Shown here: positions 9,171-19,060 of the stretch, piece after piece | Numbering within the stretch: position 1 is the stretch's first letter | How the letters are laid out: every line of letters starts with the position of its first letter | NCBI RefSeq assembly: GCF_030159855.1 | Contig: NZ_BSNG01000003.1 | Coordinates: forward strand, 359,172 to 423,171 | Direction: 5' to 3' | DNA: 64,000 nucleotides | Source of the DNA: Devosia yakushimensis | GTDB taxonomy: Bacteria > Pseudomonadota > Alphaproteobacteria > Rhizobiales > Devosiaceae | The notes under the pieces: model-generated | What the model saw: only the letters and a program-made list of their open reading frames with translations | What the model was told of the DNA's origin: nothing | Databases searched by the model: none | Position numbers and translations under genes: made by a program

Positions 9171-9947
9171 ATGCAGAATGACGACGCGCTAGCGGAAGAA
9201 GTCCAGCGGTTCGGTCCGGATCCGCTCAGCTTATTGTCCCGCCGCATAAACACTGTCGATGACAAAATTGTCTTCGCATGCCAGCGGTCAGCCAGACCAC
9301 GCAACTCTGTGCGCATGCTCATCATTTCGAAAACGGTACCCTCTTCAATACTGAGGCGTCTCTATCACGCCGGGTACACCGAGTTCGGGGAAAACAAGGT
9401 GCAGGAGGCACTCGAGAAGCGAGAGGAGCTGGCAGATCTTCGCGTTACCTGGCAGATGGTTGGCCACCTGCAAAAAAATAAAGCCAAGTACATTGCAAGA
9501 TTTGCATCAGAATTTCATGCCCTCGACGATCTTTCATTGGCGGCTGAGCTGCAACGTCGACTGGACATCGAGGATCGATTTCTTGATATTTTCGTTCAGG
9601 TCAATACTTCGGGCGAAGCAAGCAAGTATGGACTGCCCCCAGATCGAGTACCAGAATTCGTTAGGTCCCTACCGGAGTTCCCTCGATTACGGCCGCGTGG
9701 ACTGATGACACTAGCGTTGCATGATACTGACATGAGCAAAGTCAGACCATGCTTTAGGCTTCTGCGCGAACTGCGGGACGCCACTGCGGTGATTGATCCT
9801 CGCGTAGTGGAATTGTCCATGGGAATGAGCGGTGACTTCGATGTTGCCATAGAAGAAGGCGCCACGACCATCAGGATTGGCCAGGCGATATTTGGACAGC
9901 GTCCTACACCTGACGGGTTCTATTGGCCCAGAGAACCAAACCGATAA
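9171..9947 (+). CDS. YggS/PROSC-family pyridoxal-phosphate homeostasis protein
   Basis: 258 residues. The start is fixed at ATG 9171 by AGGGAGGACATC directly upstream; ten extra codons are open before it. The PLP lysine sits in LIISKTVP (Lys54), followed by GENKVQEALEK, WQMVGHLQKNKAKY, QVNTSGEASKYG, GLMTLAL and SMGMSGDFDVAIEEGAT, all family hallmarks. It is a cytosolic single-domain TIM-barrel protein that binds and delivers PLP rather than catalysing a known reaction. The many PLP enzymes in this window (desulfhydrase, cystathionine-lyase type, MocR) give it a plausible local role. An N-terminal extension of about 15 residues is unusual. Confidence 0.93.
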   Translation: MQNDDALAEEVQRFGPDPLSLLSRRINTVDDKIVFACQRSARPRNSVRMLIISKTVPSSILRRLYHAGYTEFGENKVQEALEKREELADLRVTWQMVGHLQKNKAKYIARFASEFHALDDLSLAAELQRRLDIEDRFLDIFVQVNTSGEASKYGLPPDRVPEFVRSLPEFPRLRPRGLMTLALHDTDMSKVRPCFRLLRELRDATAVIDPRVVELSMGMSGDFDVAIEEGATTIRIGQAIFGQRPTPDGFYWPREPNR

Positions 9948-9962
9948 TCGCCGGGGCCAGCA

Positions 9963-11288
9963 TCAGGTTTGCCACAGAGTGGCCGGATGCAGATGGTCTA
10001 GCACTCTTTTATGGCTGTGAACGCTCCCGGATTCTCGGATGTGTGGATGCTCTGCGGGAAGATCCCGATGGTGATGGGTGACAGGAGCTGCTTTCCGGCT
10101 CCATAGATGGAACGCCAGACCAACCGACAGCGTCGTCAATCCAGCCATAACTAGGGCGGTGGGTCCTAAGCCAAGGGTTGCTCCTCCCCAACCCGCAAGA
10201 GGATAGGTGACAAGCCAGCAGGCGTGAGAAAGAGTGAATTGCGCGGCAAACAAATAGGCACGGTCTTCTTCTGCAGCGGCATTCTTGAGAAGTCGACCGG
10301 ACGGCGTCATGGTTATCGATCGGAGGAATCCCAAGCAGAACCATAGCACTAGAAGCACACTGTAAGATCCGATCAGGCTGCATGCGAACGTGATCCCGGA
10401 AATTACGGCTATGCCAGTGAGCATCACGGATCTATCGGACAAGTATTGTAGCAAGCGCGGTAGCATCAACGCGGCAAGCATAGAGCCGCCGCCGGAGAAT
10501 GCGAGTGCGACCGCCGTTGCGGATTGGTCCATGCCAAATAAACTTTGGACATAAACGACGGTGTTCACAATCACGACTGCACCGCTGGCAGCAACACCAA
10601 AATTAATGGCAAGCAACGCACGCAGCTCAGGAACTTGGAAGTAGATTTTTAGTCCGCGTGTAGTTCGATGATAAACGCTGCCGGTTGGCCTAAAATTAAG
10701 TGCCGGGAGGGTAACAGATAGCACAAGCGCGGCAGATGCCACAAAGCCTACTACAGTTCCGACAAATAGCGAGTGAAAGGAAACAAAGGTCAGGAGAATG
10801 CCTGCCACTACAGGGCTCACCACGCTTTCTATGTCGTAAGCAAGTCGCGATAATGACAAGGCTATCGTGTACTCTCGCTCAGAAGGAAGCACACTTGGGA
10901 TGGTTGCCTGGAAGGTTGGTGTGAACGCAGCCGAAGCAGCCTGCAGCAGAAAAATCAAAATGTATATCTGCCAGATTTCGGAGACGAAGGGTAACGAAAG
11001 CGCTATGGCAGCACGCACGAGATCGAGTGAAACCAGCAATGTGCGGGTGGGAACCAGACCGGTGAAAGCTGAGGCGATTGGAGCGACACCCACATAGGCG
11101 ATCATTTTTATGGCTAGCGCAGTTCCCAGGACTGTGCCCGCTTGGGGTCCTGCAAGCTCGAAAGCCAAGAGCCCAAGCGCGACAGTCAGCGTACCCGTGC
11201 CCACCAAAGCAACGGCCTGAGCCAAAAACAGCCGACGGTAAGTTACGTTTGAAAACACTGAGAACAAGTCAGCCCCCGCAGATGGCAT
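9963..11288 (-). CDS. Major facilitator superfamily transporter with His-rich C-terminal tail
   Basis: 441 residues from ATG 11288 with about twelve hydrophobic spans. The N-terminal half carries SNVTYRRLFLAQAVALVGTG and ALGLLAFELAG, typical of the NreB/enterobactin-exporter-like branch. The last 45 residues are rich in histidine (THHHRDLPAEHPHI, SVHSHKRVLDHLHP), a tail seen in NreB-type nickel-resistance transporters, which suggests divalent-metal binding or export. No metal-binding regulator is adjacent. It lies 40 bp downstream of the two-domain ABC permease on the same strand, so cotranscription is possible. Metal role is inference. Confidence 0.82.
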   Translation of the reverse strand: MPSAGADLFSVFSNVTYRRLFLAQAVALVGTGTLTVALGLLAFELAGPQAGTVLGTALAIKMIAYVGVAPIASAFTGLVPTRTLLVSLDLVRAAIALSLPFVSEIWQIYILIFLLQAASAAFTPTFQATIPSVLPSEREYTIALSLSRLAYDIESVVSPVVAGILLTFVSFHSLFVGTVVGFVASAALVLSVTLPALNFRPTGSVYHRTTRGLKIYFQVPELRALLAINFGVAASGAVVIVNTVVYVQSLFGMDQSATAVALAFSGGGSMLAALMLPRLLQYLSDRSVMLTGIAVISGITFACSLIGSYSVLLVLWFCLGFLRSITMTPSGRLLKNAAAEEDRAYLFAAQFTLSHACWLVTYPLAGWGGATLGLGPTALVMAGLTTLSVGLAFHLWSRKAAPVTHHHRDLPAEHPHIRESGSVHSHKRVLDHLHPATLWQT

Positions 11289-11328
11289 CAACTATTATTA
11301 CCGCACGTTTGCCGAGATGGATGCGTCT

Positions 11329-13068
11329 CTAATTACCGAAAGCCTTGACGCCAAACAGTGCTCTTGCAGCATAGACGGCGACCAGGGTAATAACGATTTG
11401 CACTACGGACAGCGCGGAGACCATCGCGAAATCGCCGTGATAGAAGTAAGTCAGGAGCGACGACCCCAATACCTCGTTACCCGGGGTATAGAGGTAGATG
11501 GCCGTCGAATATTCCTTAATGCTCACGACGAAGACTAGGACAAAACTGGACAGCATAGCCGGCCGCATCAACGGCAGCACAATAGTCCGCAGAGTTTGCC
11601 ACCAGCTTGCCCCGATCACGCGGGCGCTGCTGTCAAGCTCTCGTCCGAGTTGATGCAAACTTGGAGATAACGCGCCCAGTGCCAACGGAATGAAGCGCAT
11701 GATGTAGGCGACCATCAAGACCCATATCGTCGCCCGTATCCAGCCAAGGGGTGGAAGAAGGATGATGGCGTAGAAAAAGCCCATGCCGGCGACGACCCCA
11801 GGGATAGCGCGCGGAAGCATTGCCACATATTCCAATTCCCAGCGAAATCGAAATTCCGAGCGGTGAATTATCACAGCGAGCACGGCCACAAAGAAGGTGC
11901 CAATCAGGCCAGCGCCAGTAGCAACGAGGATGGTGTTGACAATCGTTCTGACATGTTGGGCCTCGGTAAAGGCGGCGATCAAGTGACGCGGAGTGAAATA
12001 GTTCCAAAACGGCACGAGCGGTGAGAGGATGGAGACGCTCGACCGAATGAACAACGCACCAATAGGTATAACGATAAATACGACGGCGTAGGCGGCAACG
12101 ACTGCAAAAGCTGGCCAGCGCAGCGGCCCCAGGTCAAGCAGTCGTGGGCGACTAGCTTTACCACCTACCGTTACAAAGCGTCGTGTATTAGACAGTAGCC
12201 TGCGTTGAAGAGTTAGCAGCAGGAAAACAACGACGATCAGAAAGATGGCTGCCGTGGAGACGATGCCGTAGTTGGGTTTGATCGCCGCAAACCCTTGAGT
12301 GTAGATGAGAGTCGAAAACAGCTCGATGTTCGTGGATTCGCCGAGAACAAATGGAATGGCGAGCATCTCGAGCGCGTTGGTGAAATTCAGAATAGCGCTA
12401 TAGAGGATAGCCGGCTGCAGCATCGGCAAGGCGATAGTCCAGAGAGTCCTTATTGGCCCCGCGCCGCAGGTCCGGGCGGCGTCTTCAAGAGACGCCTCAG
12501 ACAGCGCCGTTGAACCCGCACAGAAGAGGAAAGTCAGCGGTGCACCCACCACACCAGCGGCAAGGATAATGCCACCAATCGTGTACAGATCCCATGGTTG
12601 AGTACCGGTAATGCTCTGGAGTTGCTGGGTGATATAACCTGCAGGGCCGTAAACAATGACCCAGCCAAACGCGATGACCAGGTGTGAGATAAACATCGGC
12701 CATAGCAGGATACCGGACAGCATTCGCTTGAAAGGAAGGTTGGTCCGGCCAAAAAGGATCGCTGCAACACCACCTACAAAGGTGCTCACCAATGTTGCAC
12801 CCAAGGATACGAAGAGGGTGTTTTGGAGCGCCCTCAAGAACATTGGGTTGGAGAACACCTGGACATAATTATCTAGCGTGAACGACTTATTAGGCTCATA
12901 AAGTGCACCGTCAAGCAACGATTGGTAGACAATGGGCACCAACGGCCCCATTACAATCACCACCGTCAACAACATCAGCCCATACTGAATCATTGATGAG
13001 CGGTCGAAGGACCACCTGTTTTTTTTGGCGTTCCAAACGGCGTCTGAACTAATTTCTTGTTGCGACAC
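11329..13068 (-). CDS. Ferric/polyamine-type ABC transporter permease, two fused membrane domains
   Basis: 579 residues, about twelve spans, formed by two BPD-transport domains in tandem as in FbpB/SfuB-type permeases. EAA loops occur in both halves: EDAARTCGAGPIRTLWTIALP and SSARVIGASWWQTLRTIVLP, each shown here only as its core. GTG 13068 is the start, preceded by CGAGGAAA. It works with the ATPase immediately upstream and most likely with the binding protein encoded at 20843 on the other strand. The transporter class moves Fe3+, thiamine, 2-aminoethylphosphonate or polyamines; the gene neighbourhood here suggests an amino-acid derivative instead. Confidence 0.9.
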   Translation of the reverse strand: MSQQEISSDAVWNAKKNRWSFDRSSMIQYGLMLLTVVIVMGPLVPIVYQSLLDGALYEPNKSFTLDNYVQVFSNPMFLRALQNTLFVSLGATLVSTFVGGVAAILFGRTNLPFKRMLSGILLWPMFISHLVIAFGWVIVYGPAGYITQQLQSITGTQPWDLYTIGGIILAAGVVGAPLTFLFCAGSTALSEASLEDAARTCGAGPIRTLWTIALPMLQPAILYSAILNFTNALEMLAIPFVLGESTNIELFSTLIYTQGFAAIKPNYGIVSTAAIFLIVVVFLLLTLQRRLLSNTRRFVTVGGKASRPRLLDLGPLRWPAFAVVAAYAVVFIVIPIGALFIRSSVSILSPLVPFWNYFTPRHLIAAFTEAQHVRTIVNTILVATGAGLIGTFFVAVLAVIIHRSEFRFRWELEYVAMLPRAIPGVVAGMGFFYAIILLPPLGWIRATIWVLMVAYIMRFIPLALGALSPSLHQLGRELDSSARVIGASWWQTLRTIVLPLMRPAMLSSFVLVFVVSIKEYSTAIYLYTPGNEVLGSSLLTYFYHGDFAMVSALSVVQIVITLVAVYAARALFGVKAFGN

Positions 13069-13130
13069 GATTTTTCCTCGAATGCCGATTTGACAGCGTC
13101 GGCGCCCAATAGCCGACGAATAGCGCGACG

Positions 13131-14213
13131 CTAGGCTTGCATCTCAAACAAGGTGCAAGCACTCGGTGGGATTACAATCCGGACAACATCCCCCTCCGGC
13201 GCACTGTCACATTCAACCCGCAACTGAGTGTCTCCGAGCCGAACCACCACGAGGAGCCTGGCGCCCAAGAACGAAGCCGACTCCACTTTCACAGTAAAAA
13301 CGTTCTCACTCGGCACATCCCCGTGCTCGTGGATGAACAGTATCCTTTCAGGACGTACTGCAATTGATAGCCTACCTTTGGCTCCCTCTGGCGGTGGACG
13401 ATCCGCAATGAGAATACCGTCGTCTGCAAGACGAAGCTTGGAGTGCTTAGAGTCGTAGCTTTCCAGTGCTCCCGGGAATATATTCGCACTGCCGATGAAG
13501 TCAGCCACGAATTCGGTGGCCGGATTGTCGTAAACAACTCTAGGTGGGGCAAGCTGAACGATTTTGCCTTTACTCATTACCGCAATGCGGTCACTGAGAG
13601 CGAGCGCCTCAATCTGATCGTGGGTTACGTAGACGGTCGTTACATTGACCCTGCTCTGGATGTTTCGAAGCCAGATGCGCGCACGTTCGCGGAGCTTGGC
13701 GTCGAGGTTAGACAGCGGTTCGTCCAACAGTAGCAAACGGGGGCGATACACGAGTGTCCGAGCGAGGGCGACGCGCTGTTGCTGACCTCCGGAAAGGGCA
13801 AAAGGGTATCGATCCGCGTAGGGCGCCATTTCGACAAGGTCGAGAACCTCGTCGATGCGGGAATCCCGCTCCTTTGCCGGCACCTTTCTTAGCTTAAGAG
13901 GATATTCGAGATTCTTGCGCACCGTCATGTGTGGCCAGAGCGCGTACGACTGAAAAACCAGCCCTATATCTCGCTTTTCAGGCGGCATGAACCGGGACTC
14001 TGCGCCGTCGAAGAACACCTGATTGCCCAGGCGGATGCGGCCGATATCGGCTCGATCCAAACCAGCGATTGCACCTAAAGTGGTCGACTTTCCGCAGCCG
14101 GATGGTCCGAGCAACGTGACGAACTCTCCATCCGCCACGGTCAGCGACACGTCGTCGATCGCTTTGAGCAAATTGAACGCCTTGGTGAGATTCTCGATAA
14201 CTAGGTCAGGCAC
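13131..14213 (-). CDS. ABC transporter ATP-binding protein with TOBE domain (FbpC/PotA type)
   Basis: 360 residues. Walker A GPSGCGKST, Q-loop VFQSYALWPHMTV, signature [15 protein letters not shown], Walker B LLLLDEPLSNLDA and H-loop VYVTHDQIEA are intact; a TOBE region follows from about residue 280 (LSIAVRPERILFI). GTG 14213 is used as start with TGAGGGAA upstream. It heads the minus-strand operon with the fused permease (62-bp gap). The catalytic half is cytoplasmic at the inner membrane. Confidence 0.93.
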   Translation of the reverse strand: MPDLVIENLTKAFNLLKAIDDVSLTVADGEFVTLLGPSGCGKSTTLGAIAGLDRADIGRIRLGNQVFFDGAESRFMPPEKRDIGLVFQSYALWPHMTVRKNLEYPLKLRKVPAKERDSRIDEVLDLVEMAPYADRYPFALSGGQQQRVALARTLVYRPRLLLLDEPLSNLDAKLRERARIWLRNIQSRVNVTTVYVTHDQIEALALSDRIAVMSKGKIVQLAPPRVVYDNPATEFVADFIGSANIFPGALESYDSKHSKLRLADDGILIADRPPPEGAKGRLSIAVRPERILFIHEHGDVPSENVFTVKVESASFLGARLLVVVRLGDTQLRVECDSAPEGDVVRIVIPPSACTLFEMQA

Positions 14214-14357
14214 AGCTTATTCCCTCAACATCTAAGCCAACTTGTTCTTGGGGCTCATTCGTTCGAATGACATGGGGTGAAGACTAGCTCGCCATATCCA
14301 CTGTCCGGCGTTCGTCTGGCCTCCCTAGAGTACACTCACACCCCTGACTACACAGGG

Positions 14358-14396
14358 CCAGAATTAGCGCGATTGTTGCGCCTTTACGAATTCTGG
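14358..14396. promoter_or_regulatory. Inverted repeat upstream of the ABC operon
   Basis: CCAGAATT (14358-14365) and AATTCTGG (14389-14396), perfect 8-bp arms 23 bp apart, lie in the 228-bp gap between the cystathionine-lyase-like gene and the ATPase gene. Candidate operator for the ATPase-permease operon; the binding factor is unknown. Confidence 0.45.
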
Positions 14397-14441
14397 ACAG
14401 GTGCGACTTCACAAAAGTCGGTTCGCCTCACGCCAGCGATC

Positions 14442-15602
14442 TCAGGAGATACCAGCTTTTTGCATTGCATCCTGCAAGTCACCGATCAGGTCGGCCGGCT
14501 CCTCTAGGCCGATATTGAAGCGCACCAACCGCCCGCCGTAGTCTTTGCCTGGCCGGACGAGGCGGGGATAAAGAATGACAAGGCTGTGCACCCCACCCCA
14601 ACTGAAGCCGATCGAAAACAGCTTGAGGGTGTCGACGAAGTTCTCGACAGCACGCGGATCGACAGCGTCTCTAAACTTCACTGAGAAAACGCTAGATGAG
14701 CCACTGAAATCCCGAAGCCAGTATTCATGGCCCGGGCAATCTGGGAAGGCTGGATGAAGGACAGTTTCTACCGCGGGGTGCTCCCGCAGCCAACTAGCGA
14801 CAGTAAGCGTCGAGGCCTGCAGGCGGTCCATTCTGACGGCAAGGGTCTGTAGGCCTCGAAGTGCTAGCGCGCACTCGTCCGGCGACACCGCCATACCCAC
14901 CAGACGATGCACAGTTCCGATCCGCTCCCATACCGCGTCGTTTGCGACTGAGATTGTGGCGAGCATCAGGTCACTGTGGCCACCGACATATTTGGTGAGT
15001 GCCTGCATGCTGAGATCAACGCCATGTGAAAATGCATCGAACAGCACACCAGCAGCATAGGTGTTGTCCAACGCAACCAATACGCCACGGTCGTGGGCAG
15101 CCTCAGAAATCCCGCGAACATCCTGGATCTCCATAGTGACGGACCCCGGACTTTCACACCAGATCAACTTCGTATTGTCTCTAATCAGCGAGGCGATGCC
15201 GGCGCCGATCAGCGGATCGTAGGGCTCGACCTCGATACCCAAACGACCCAGCAGATTTTCAGCCAACTCCTTGTTCGGGCCATAAGCGCTGTATGGCACG
15301 AGCGCATGGTCGCCTGCCGAACAAAATGCCAAGTAAATCAGAGAAATTGCTGCCTGCCCGCCGGGGAGGACGATAGTACGATAGGCGCCTTCCAACTCAC
15401 CTATGCGAGCTGCCAACTCGCGAGAGGTCGGAGTTCCATAGAGCCCATAAGTATAGCCCTCTTGGGCATGCCGCCAGTTGCTCGACACGTCTGACTGCTT
15501 TGAAAATACAACAGTCGACGCCCGCTGAATCGGTGTCACAAGCGACTTAAACCCTTCAGGTGGCCGTACGTCGCTTTGAATGAGTTTGGTCTTCCAGTGC
15601 AT
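14442..15602 (-). CDS. Cystathionine beta-lyase-like Cys/Met-metabolism PLP enzyme
   Basis: 386 residues from ATG 15602 with CAGGGA seven bases upstream. Fold-type I features: TYGLYGTPTSRELAARI, PGGQAAISLIYLA for the phosphate site, VALDNTYAAGVLF with the Asp contacting the pyridine ring, and ALTKYVGGHSD with the PLP lysine. The family splits C-S bonds of cystathionine or S-substituted cysteines. Next to it are a MocR regulator, gamma-glutamyltransferase and a transporter, consistent with breakdown of an imported gamma-glutamyl-S-alkyl-cysteine or similar compound; this substrate is inference. Confidence 0.9.
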   Translation of the reverse strand: MHWKTKLIQSDVRPPEGFKSLVTPIQRASTVVFSKQSDVSSNWRHAQEGYTYGLYGTPTSRELAARIGELEGAYRTIVLPGGQAAISLIYLAFCSAGDHALVPYSAYGPNKELAENLLGRLGIEVEPYDPLIGAGIASLIRDNTKLIWCESPGSVTMEIQDVRGISEAAHDRGVLVALDNTYAAGVLFDAFSHGVDLSMQALTKYVGGHSDLMLATISVANDAVWERIGTVHRLVGMAVSPDECALALRGLQTLAVRMDRLQASTLTVASWLREHPAVETVLHPAFPDCPGHEYWLRDFSGSSSVFSVKFRDAVDPRAVENFVDTLKLFSIGFSWGGVHSLVILYPRLVRPGKDYGGRLVRFNIGLEEPADLIGDLQDAMQKAGIS

Positions 15603-15755
15603 ATTGATCCCTGCATATGTCTGGACTGAAATACTCAACACCTTCGGCGTTCTGTCTAGGACCAGAAACGTCAGAAAATGCCATCCACCTCCACCAAACT
15701 CTGGATCGATATTTTGAAAGGAACGACCTTTGGGCGGGCGTGAGCACGGCTAGTT

Positions 15756-17225
15756 TCACCTATGAAGTTCAATTATTGACCGCAAACGCTTCACAGCGTG
15801 CCAAATTTCATCGGCTGTAAAGCCGCCAAAGCCCAGCATTAGGCCAGATCTCGGATTAGAGGCGTACATGGGCGATATGGGTCTGACGACCACCTGCTCT
15901 TGCAAAGCGTGATTGGCAATCGAAACGTCACTAATTCCGTCGGCAAGCCAAAGCAGGATATGCATGCCTTGATCGCTAGACTGGACCGTCACAAGATGGG
16001 CAAGCTCCTTGTCGACAGCGTCCAACAGAACGGCCCTTCGTTCTACATAAATTGAACGGATGCGCCGAATGTGAGCTTCAAAATAGCCCTCCCGCATATA
16101 GCGGGCCAGAACGTGCTGATCAGCCGTCGGTGAATGTCGATCCACCAAGGAATGAGCCCCGGCAAAGGCCTTCACTAGCGCTGGCGGCGCAATCAGGTAT
16201 CCGATGCGCATCGAGGAGAACATGACCTTGCTCATGGTCCCCAAATAAATCACGCGCGACGGGTCGATGCCTTGCAGCGCTGGGAAGGGATGACCTGCGT
16301 AACGGAATTCACTGTCATAGTCGTCTTCAACCACCCAGGCGTTATTGCTGCGTGCCCAAGCGAGAAGCGCCATCCGGCGCTGCATGCTCATCGGCATGCC
16401 TAAGGGGTATTGATGGGATGGCGTTACGAAGGCCACCTTGGCGGATTGTTGGAGGCCAATCCCAACATCCACCTGTAGTCCCTGGTCATCCACGGGGATC
16501 CTAAACGCCGTTACATCAAAATTTCCCAAAACGGCGAGGATGCCGGGATACGCGGGTTCCTCCGACCAGACTGTATCGCCAGCCGAGAGAAGCACCGTTG
16601 CAGCAAGAAAAAGCCCCTGCTGAGTGCCGTTGGTAACGATGATTTGCTCTGGCTCACAAATTACGCCACGAGATTTACGGACATATTCCGCGATGGCGGT
16701 GCGCAGCTCTAAAATCCCTCGAGGATCCGAATAGCCAGATGGCGCGCTGACCCTAGCAGCTCGAGCCCAGTTAGAAAGTCTACGCCATTTGTCGTCTGGT
16801 GCTACCGCGCCGGCAGGATGAGCGATCAAGAACGGCAGAGACGGCAAGGGTTTCAGTTCTTCGGCAACGCCTTCGAGACGGGCGACATTTTTGGGAAGCA
16901 ACGGAGCTGGGGCCTCCCCAAGACTGGCTCGAGGAGAAACCTGCTCCTGCTTTCCGCGAACGTCGACGATGATCGTCCCGCCTCGTGGACGTGTCTCTAG
17001 GTAACCCTCGGCACGCAACTGCTCAAAAGCTTCCACCACGGTGCCCCGCGCCAGATTGAGCGAGGCGGCGAGTGTCCGGGTTGATGGCAAGCGCTCCCCG
17101 GGCTTGAGTTCCCCGTTGACAATGGCTTGGCGAAGTCCTTGGGTCAGTCTTCGGCCTGGGCGCCGCCCTTCTCGATCAATCCCACCTAGAGATGGAATGG
17201 TGATGATGCTTCTGCGTCTCGCCAT
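15756..17225 (-). CDS. MocR/PdxR-type regulator (GntR winged helix fused to aminotransferase fold)
   Basis: 489 residues. A GntR winged helix (residues 20-90: GLRQAIVNGELKPGERLPST, ASLNLARGTVVEAFEQL) is joined to a fold-type I aminotransferase domain from about residue 130. The domain keeps VTNGTQQGLFLAATV, EEPAYPG, VEDDYDSEFRY and IYLGTMSKVMFSSMRIGYL, whose SK lysine should bind PLP. Such proteins sense PLP or an amino acid and control neighbouring PLP-enzyme or transporter genes. It lies 150 bp upstream of the cystathionine-lyase-like gene in the same direction, and near the RidA/oxidoreductase operon. Confidence 0.93.
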   Translation of the reverse strand: MARRRSIITIPSLGGIDREGRRPGRRLTQGLRQAIVNGELKPGERLPSTRTLAASLNLARGTVVEAFEQLRAEGYLETRPRGGTIIVDVRGKQEQVSPRASLGEAPAPLLPKNVARLEGVAEELKPLPSLPFLIAHPAGAVAPDDKWRRLSNWARAARVSAPSGYSDPRGILELRTAIAEYVRKSRGVICEPEQIIVTNGTQQGLFLAATVLLSAGDTVWSEEPAYPGILAVLGNFDVTAFRIPVDDQGLQVDVGIGLQQSAKVAFVTPSHQYPLGMPMSMQRRMALLAWARSNNAWVVEDDYDSEFRYAGHPFPALQGIDPSRVIYLGTMSKVMFSSMRIGYLIAPPALVKAFAGAHSLVDRHSPTADQHVLARYMREGYFEAHIRRIRSIYVERRAVLLDAVDKELAHLVTVQSSDQGMHILLWLADGISDVSIANHALQEQVVVRPISPMYASNPRSGLMLGFGGFTADEIWHAVKRLRSIIELHR

Positions 17226-17303
17226 ATGTGGTTCAGTCCATGACGTATTCTGAACGCCAATTGTTAGTCCACAATGTGACGATGTGAAAGCCCTACTAAG
17301 GAG

Positions 17304-17654
17304 CTATCGCGCTGCGGTAACCACCAGCTCGACGCGGTGAGGCGGAGAAATGTCCACACCGAAGCAGCATCGCATCGGCTGGTTTCGTTCGCCGATCCAG
17401 GCATCCCAAGCGCGGTTGAACTCCTCCTTATGATCCAGTGACGATAGGAAGATATTGATGGCGAGGATGTTGGCTTTTTCAGTGCCGCAGAGCGTCAGAC
17501 TTTCTTCGATTCTCTCAAAGACCTTCATAGCCTCGTCAAAAATAGCTTCCGGAACGGGCGTCGGCGCTACCGCTACTGTGTAGACGGTCGTGTCGGTAGC
17601 AACGGCCCTACTGCGCGTAGACGTTAAACCAGGAAAACGTTGAAGATTATGCAT
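17304..17654 (-). CDS. RidA-family enamine/imine deaminase
   Basis: 116 residues from ATG 17654, ten bases after the stop of the upstream oxidoreductase gene; longer starts would overlap that gene. It has the YjgF/RidA core (MKVFERIEESLTLCGTEKAN, NIFLSSLDHKEEFNRAWDAW, PMRCCFGVDISPPHRVELVV) but the usual C-terminal R...P..P-E motif is altered to the PHRVELVVTAAR form. RidA hydrolyses reactive imines released by amino-acid oxidases and PLP enzymes, so pairing with an FAD amino-acid dehydrogenase makes biochemical sense. Confidence 0.88.
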   Translation of the reverse strand: MHNLQRFPGLTSTRSRAVATDTTVYTVAVAPTPVPEAIFDEAMKVFERIEESLTLCGTEKANILAINIFLSSLDHKEEFNRAWDAWIGERNQPMRCCFGVDISPPHRVELVVTAAR

Positions 17655-17664
17655 CTCGTGAAGC

Positions 17665-18963
17665 CTACTTGAACCTGTCGGGGCTATAGGGGGTGAGGTT
17701 GAGGTCAGGCCTTTCGCCAGCGGCAAGCTGGGCGACCAACTTGCCTGTAATAGGAGCCATGGTCATGCCCAGGTGATCGTGACCGCACGCGAAAAGAACA
17801 TTAGCTGCTCGCACAGTTCTGCCGATTGCTGGAAGCGAGTCTGGCAAGGATGGCCGGTCTCCCGACCAACGCAAGAGTTCTGAACCACCGATGCCCGGCA
17901 CCGCCTGACGAATGTTCTTCAAAACCGCATCGAGGCGCCTCATTTTGGGTTTGGCATGCAACCCCGCAAATTCAGCCATTCCAGTTATTCGTAGCCCATT
18001 CGTCATTGGGGTGAGGCCGACATATCGTTCATGGAAATTCACAGCGTGTTTGAAGCCTTTGGCACCGCCCAGCATGAGGTGGTAGCCGCGTTCCGCCTCG
18101 ATAGGCAGCTTCACGCCCAGCCGCTTGGCCAAAGCTCCAGACCAGGGGCCAGCTGCAATCACCACCTGATCACAAAGATAGTTGGATTGTTTGCCAATGA
18201 GGCTTGTCGGTTTTGATTGGGGGCCCTCGAAGCCGAGAATCTCATCATTCACGACGACTCCGCCCAGTCTAACGAAATGATCCACGAGCCCGCGCACGAC
18301 GGCAGCTGGGTCGGAAAAAAAGTGGACATCAGGAAAGCGAGCTACGTGCTTCACGTTCGCTCCAAGAGCTGGCTCAATCTCACGCCCCTCGTCGCCGCTG
18401 ATCAGATCGACACGAATGCCGCGGCTAAGCCGACCACTTTGTCCCGCCGCGAACGTCCGAAAGCCGTCGTCGCTCTCGAAGGCCGTCAGCTTGGGCTGGC
18501 TCCGGCGCAGATCAGAAGTACCGGTGGCATTCAATATGTCGTCGTACGCAGCAATACTACGGGAGAGCAGCGCGTGACGTGCTTCCGTTATTTGCGCCAC
18601 GCGTTCCGGGCTGCTGTTCCGTAGCAACGAAATCAGCCATGGGGCAAGCTGTGGGAAATGCCGCCAGTCAATCGCAAGGGGGGACAAGGGGTCCAGAAGC
18701 ATCCTAGGAACCCGCCGAGCAAGTCCAGGAACGCCCGTGGGTGCTATGGAAGCGATGGCAATAATGCCGGCATTACCCGAGCTTGCGCCGGCGCCCGGAG
18801 AGCGGGCCTCGAACAGTCGGGTAGAAAAACCCTTCTCCATAAGCGCTAGTGCTGTGCATACTCCTACAATGCCTCCCCCGATCACCGAATATCGGGGCGT
18901 CACCGCTATTTTACGCGGTCGCCGGTCTGGCTTCGCATCGTCCCGTAAATTGGTTGCTGACAT
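17665..18963 (-). CDS. FAD-dependent D-amino-acid dehydrogenase-like oxidoreductase (DadA family)
   Basis: 432 residues. The dinucleotide-binding motif YSVIGGGIVGVCTALAL starts near residue 25, followed by SPGAGASSGNAGII (DadA hallmark), ERGYHLML and a C-terminal GHDHLGMTMAPITGKLVAQL. Length matches DadA. DadA enzymes oxidise D-amino acids at the membrane, giving an imino acid and passing electrons to the respiratory chain. The downstream RidA gene (10-bp gap) would clear the imine. An alternative is a sarcosine or hydroxyproline oxidase-like role; the substrate cannot be read from sequence. Confidence 0.9.
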   Translation of the reverse strand: MSATNLRDDAKPDRRPRKIAVTPRYSVIGGGIVGVCTALALMEKGFSTRLFEARSPGAGASSGNAGIIAIASIAPTGVPGLARRVPRMLLDPLSPLAIDWRHFPQLAPWLISLLRNSSPERVAQITEARHALLSRSIAAYDDILNATGTSDLRRSQPKLTAFESDDGFRTFAAGQSGRLSRGIRVDLISGDEGREIEPALGANVKHVARFPDVHFFSDPAAVVRGLVDHFVRLGGVVVNDEILGFEGPQSKPTSLIGKQSNYLCDQVVIAAGPWSGALAKRLGVKLPIEAERGYHLMLGGAKGFKHAVNFHERYVGLTPMTNGLRITGMAEFAGLHAKPKMRRLDAVLKNIRQAVPGIGGSELLRWSGDRPSLPDSLPAIGRTVRAANVLFACGHDHLGMTMAPITGKLVAQLAAGERPDLNLTPYSPDRFK

Positions 18964-19060
18964 AACTAGAAACGGCTCCTTCCAAAACGGTGCTGATCGT
19001 AGTTTGGCGGGCCAGAAGCTGCGTCACCAAGGTCCAGACTGCTCTTCCAATTCGACTACA

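Noticed and set aside
11329..13068. Frame interpreted as two separate permease genes
   Set aside because: A single uninterrupted frame with two transport domains matches the known FbpB-type fusion.
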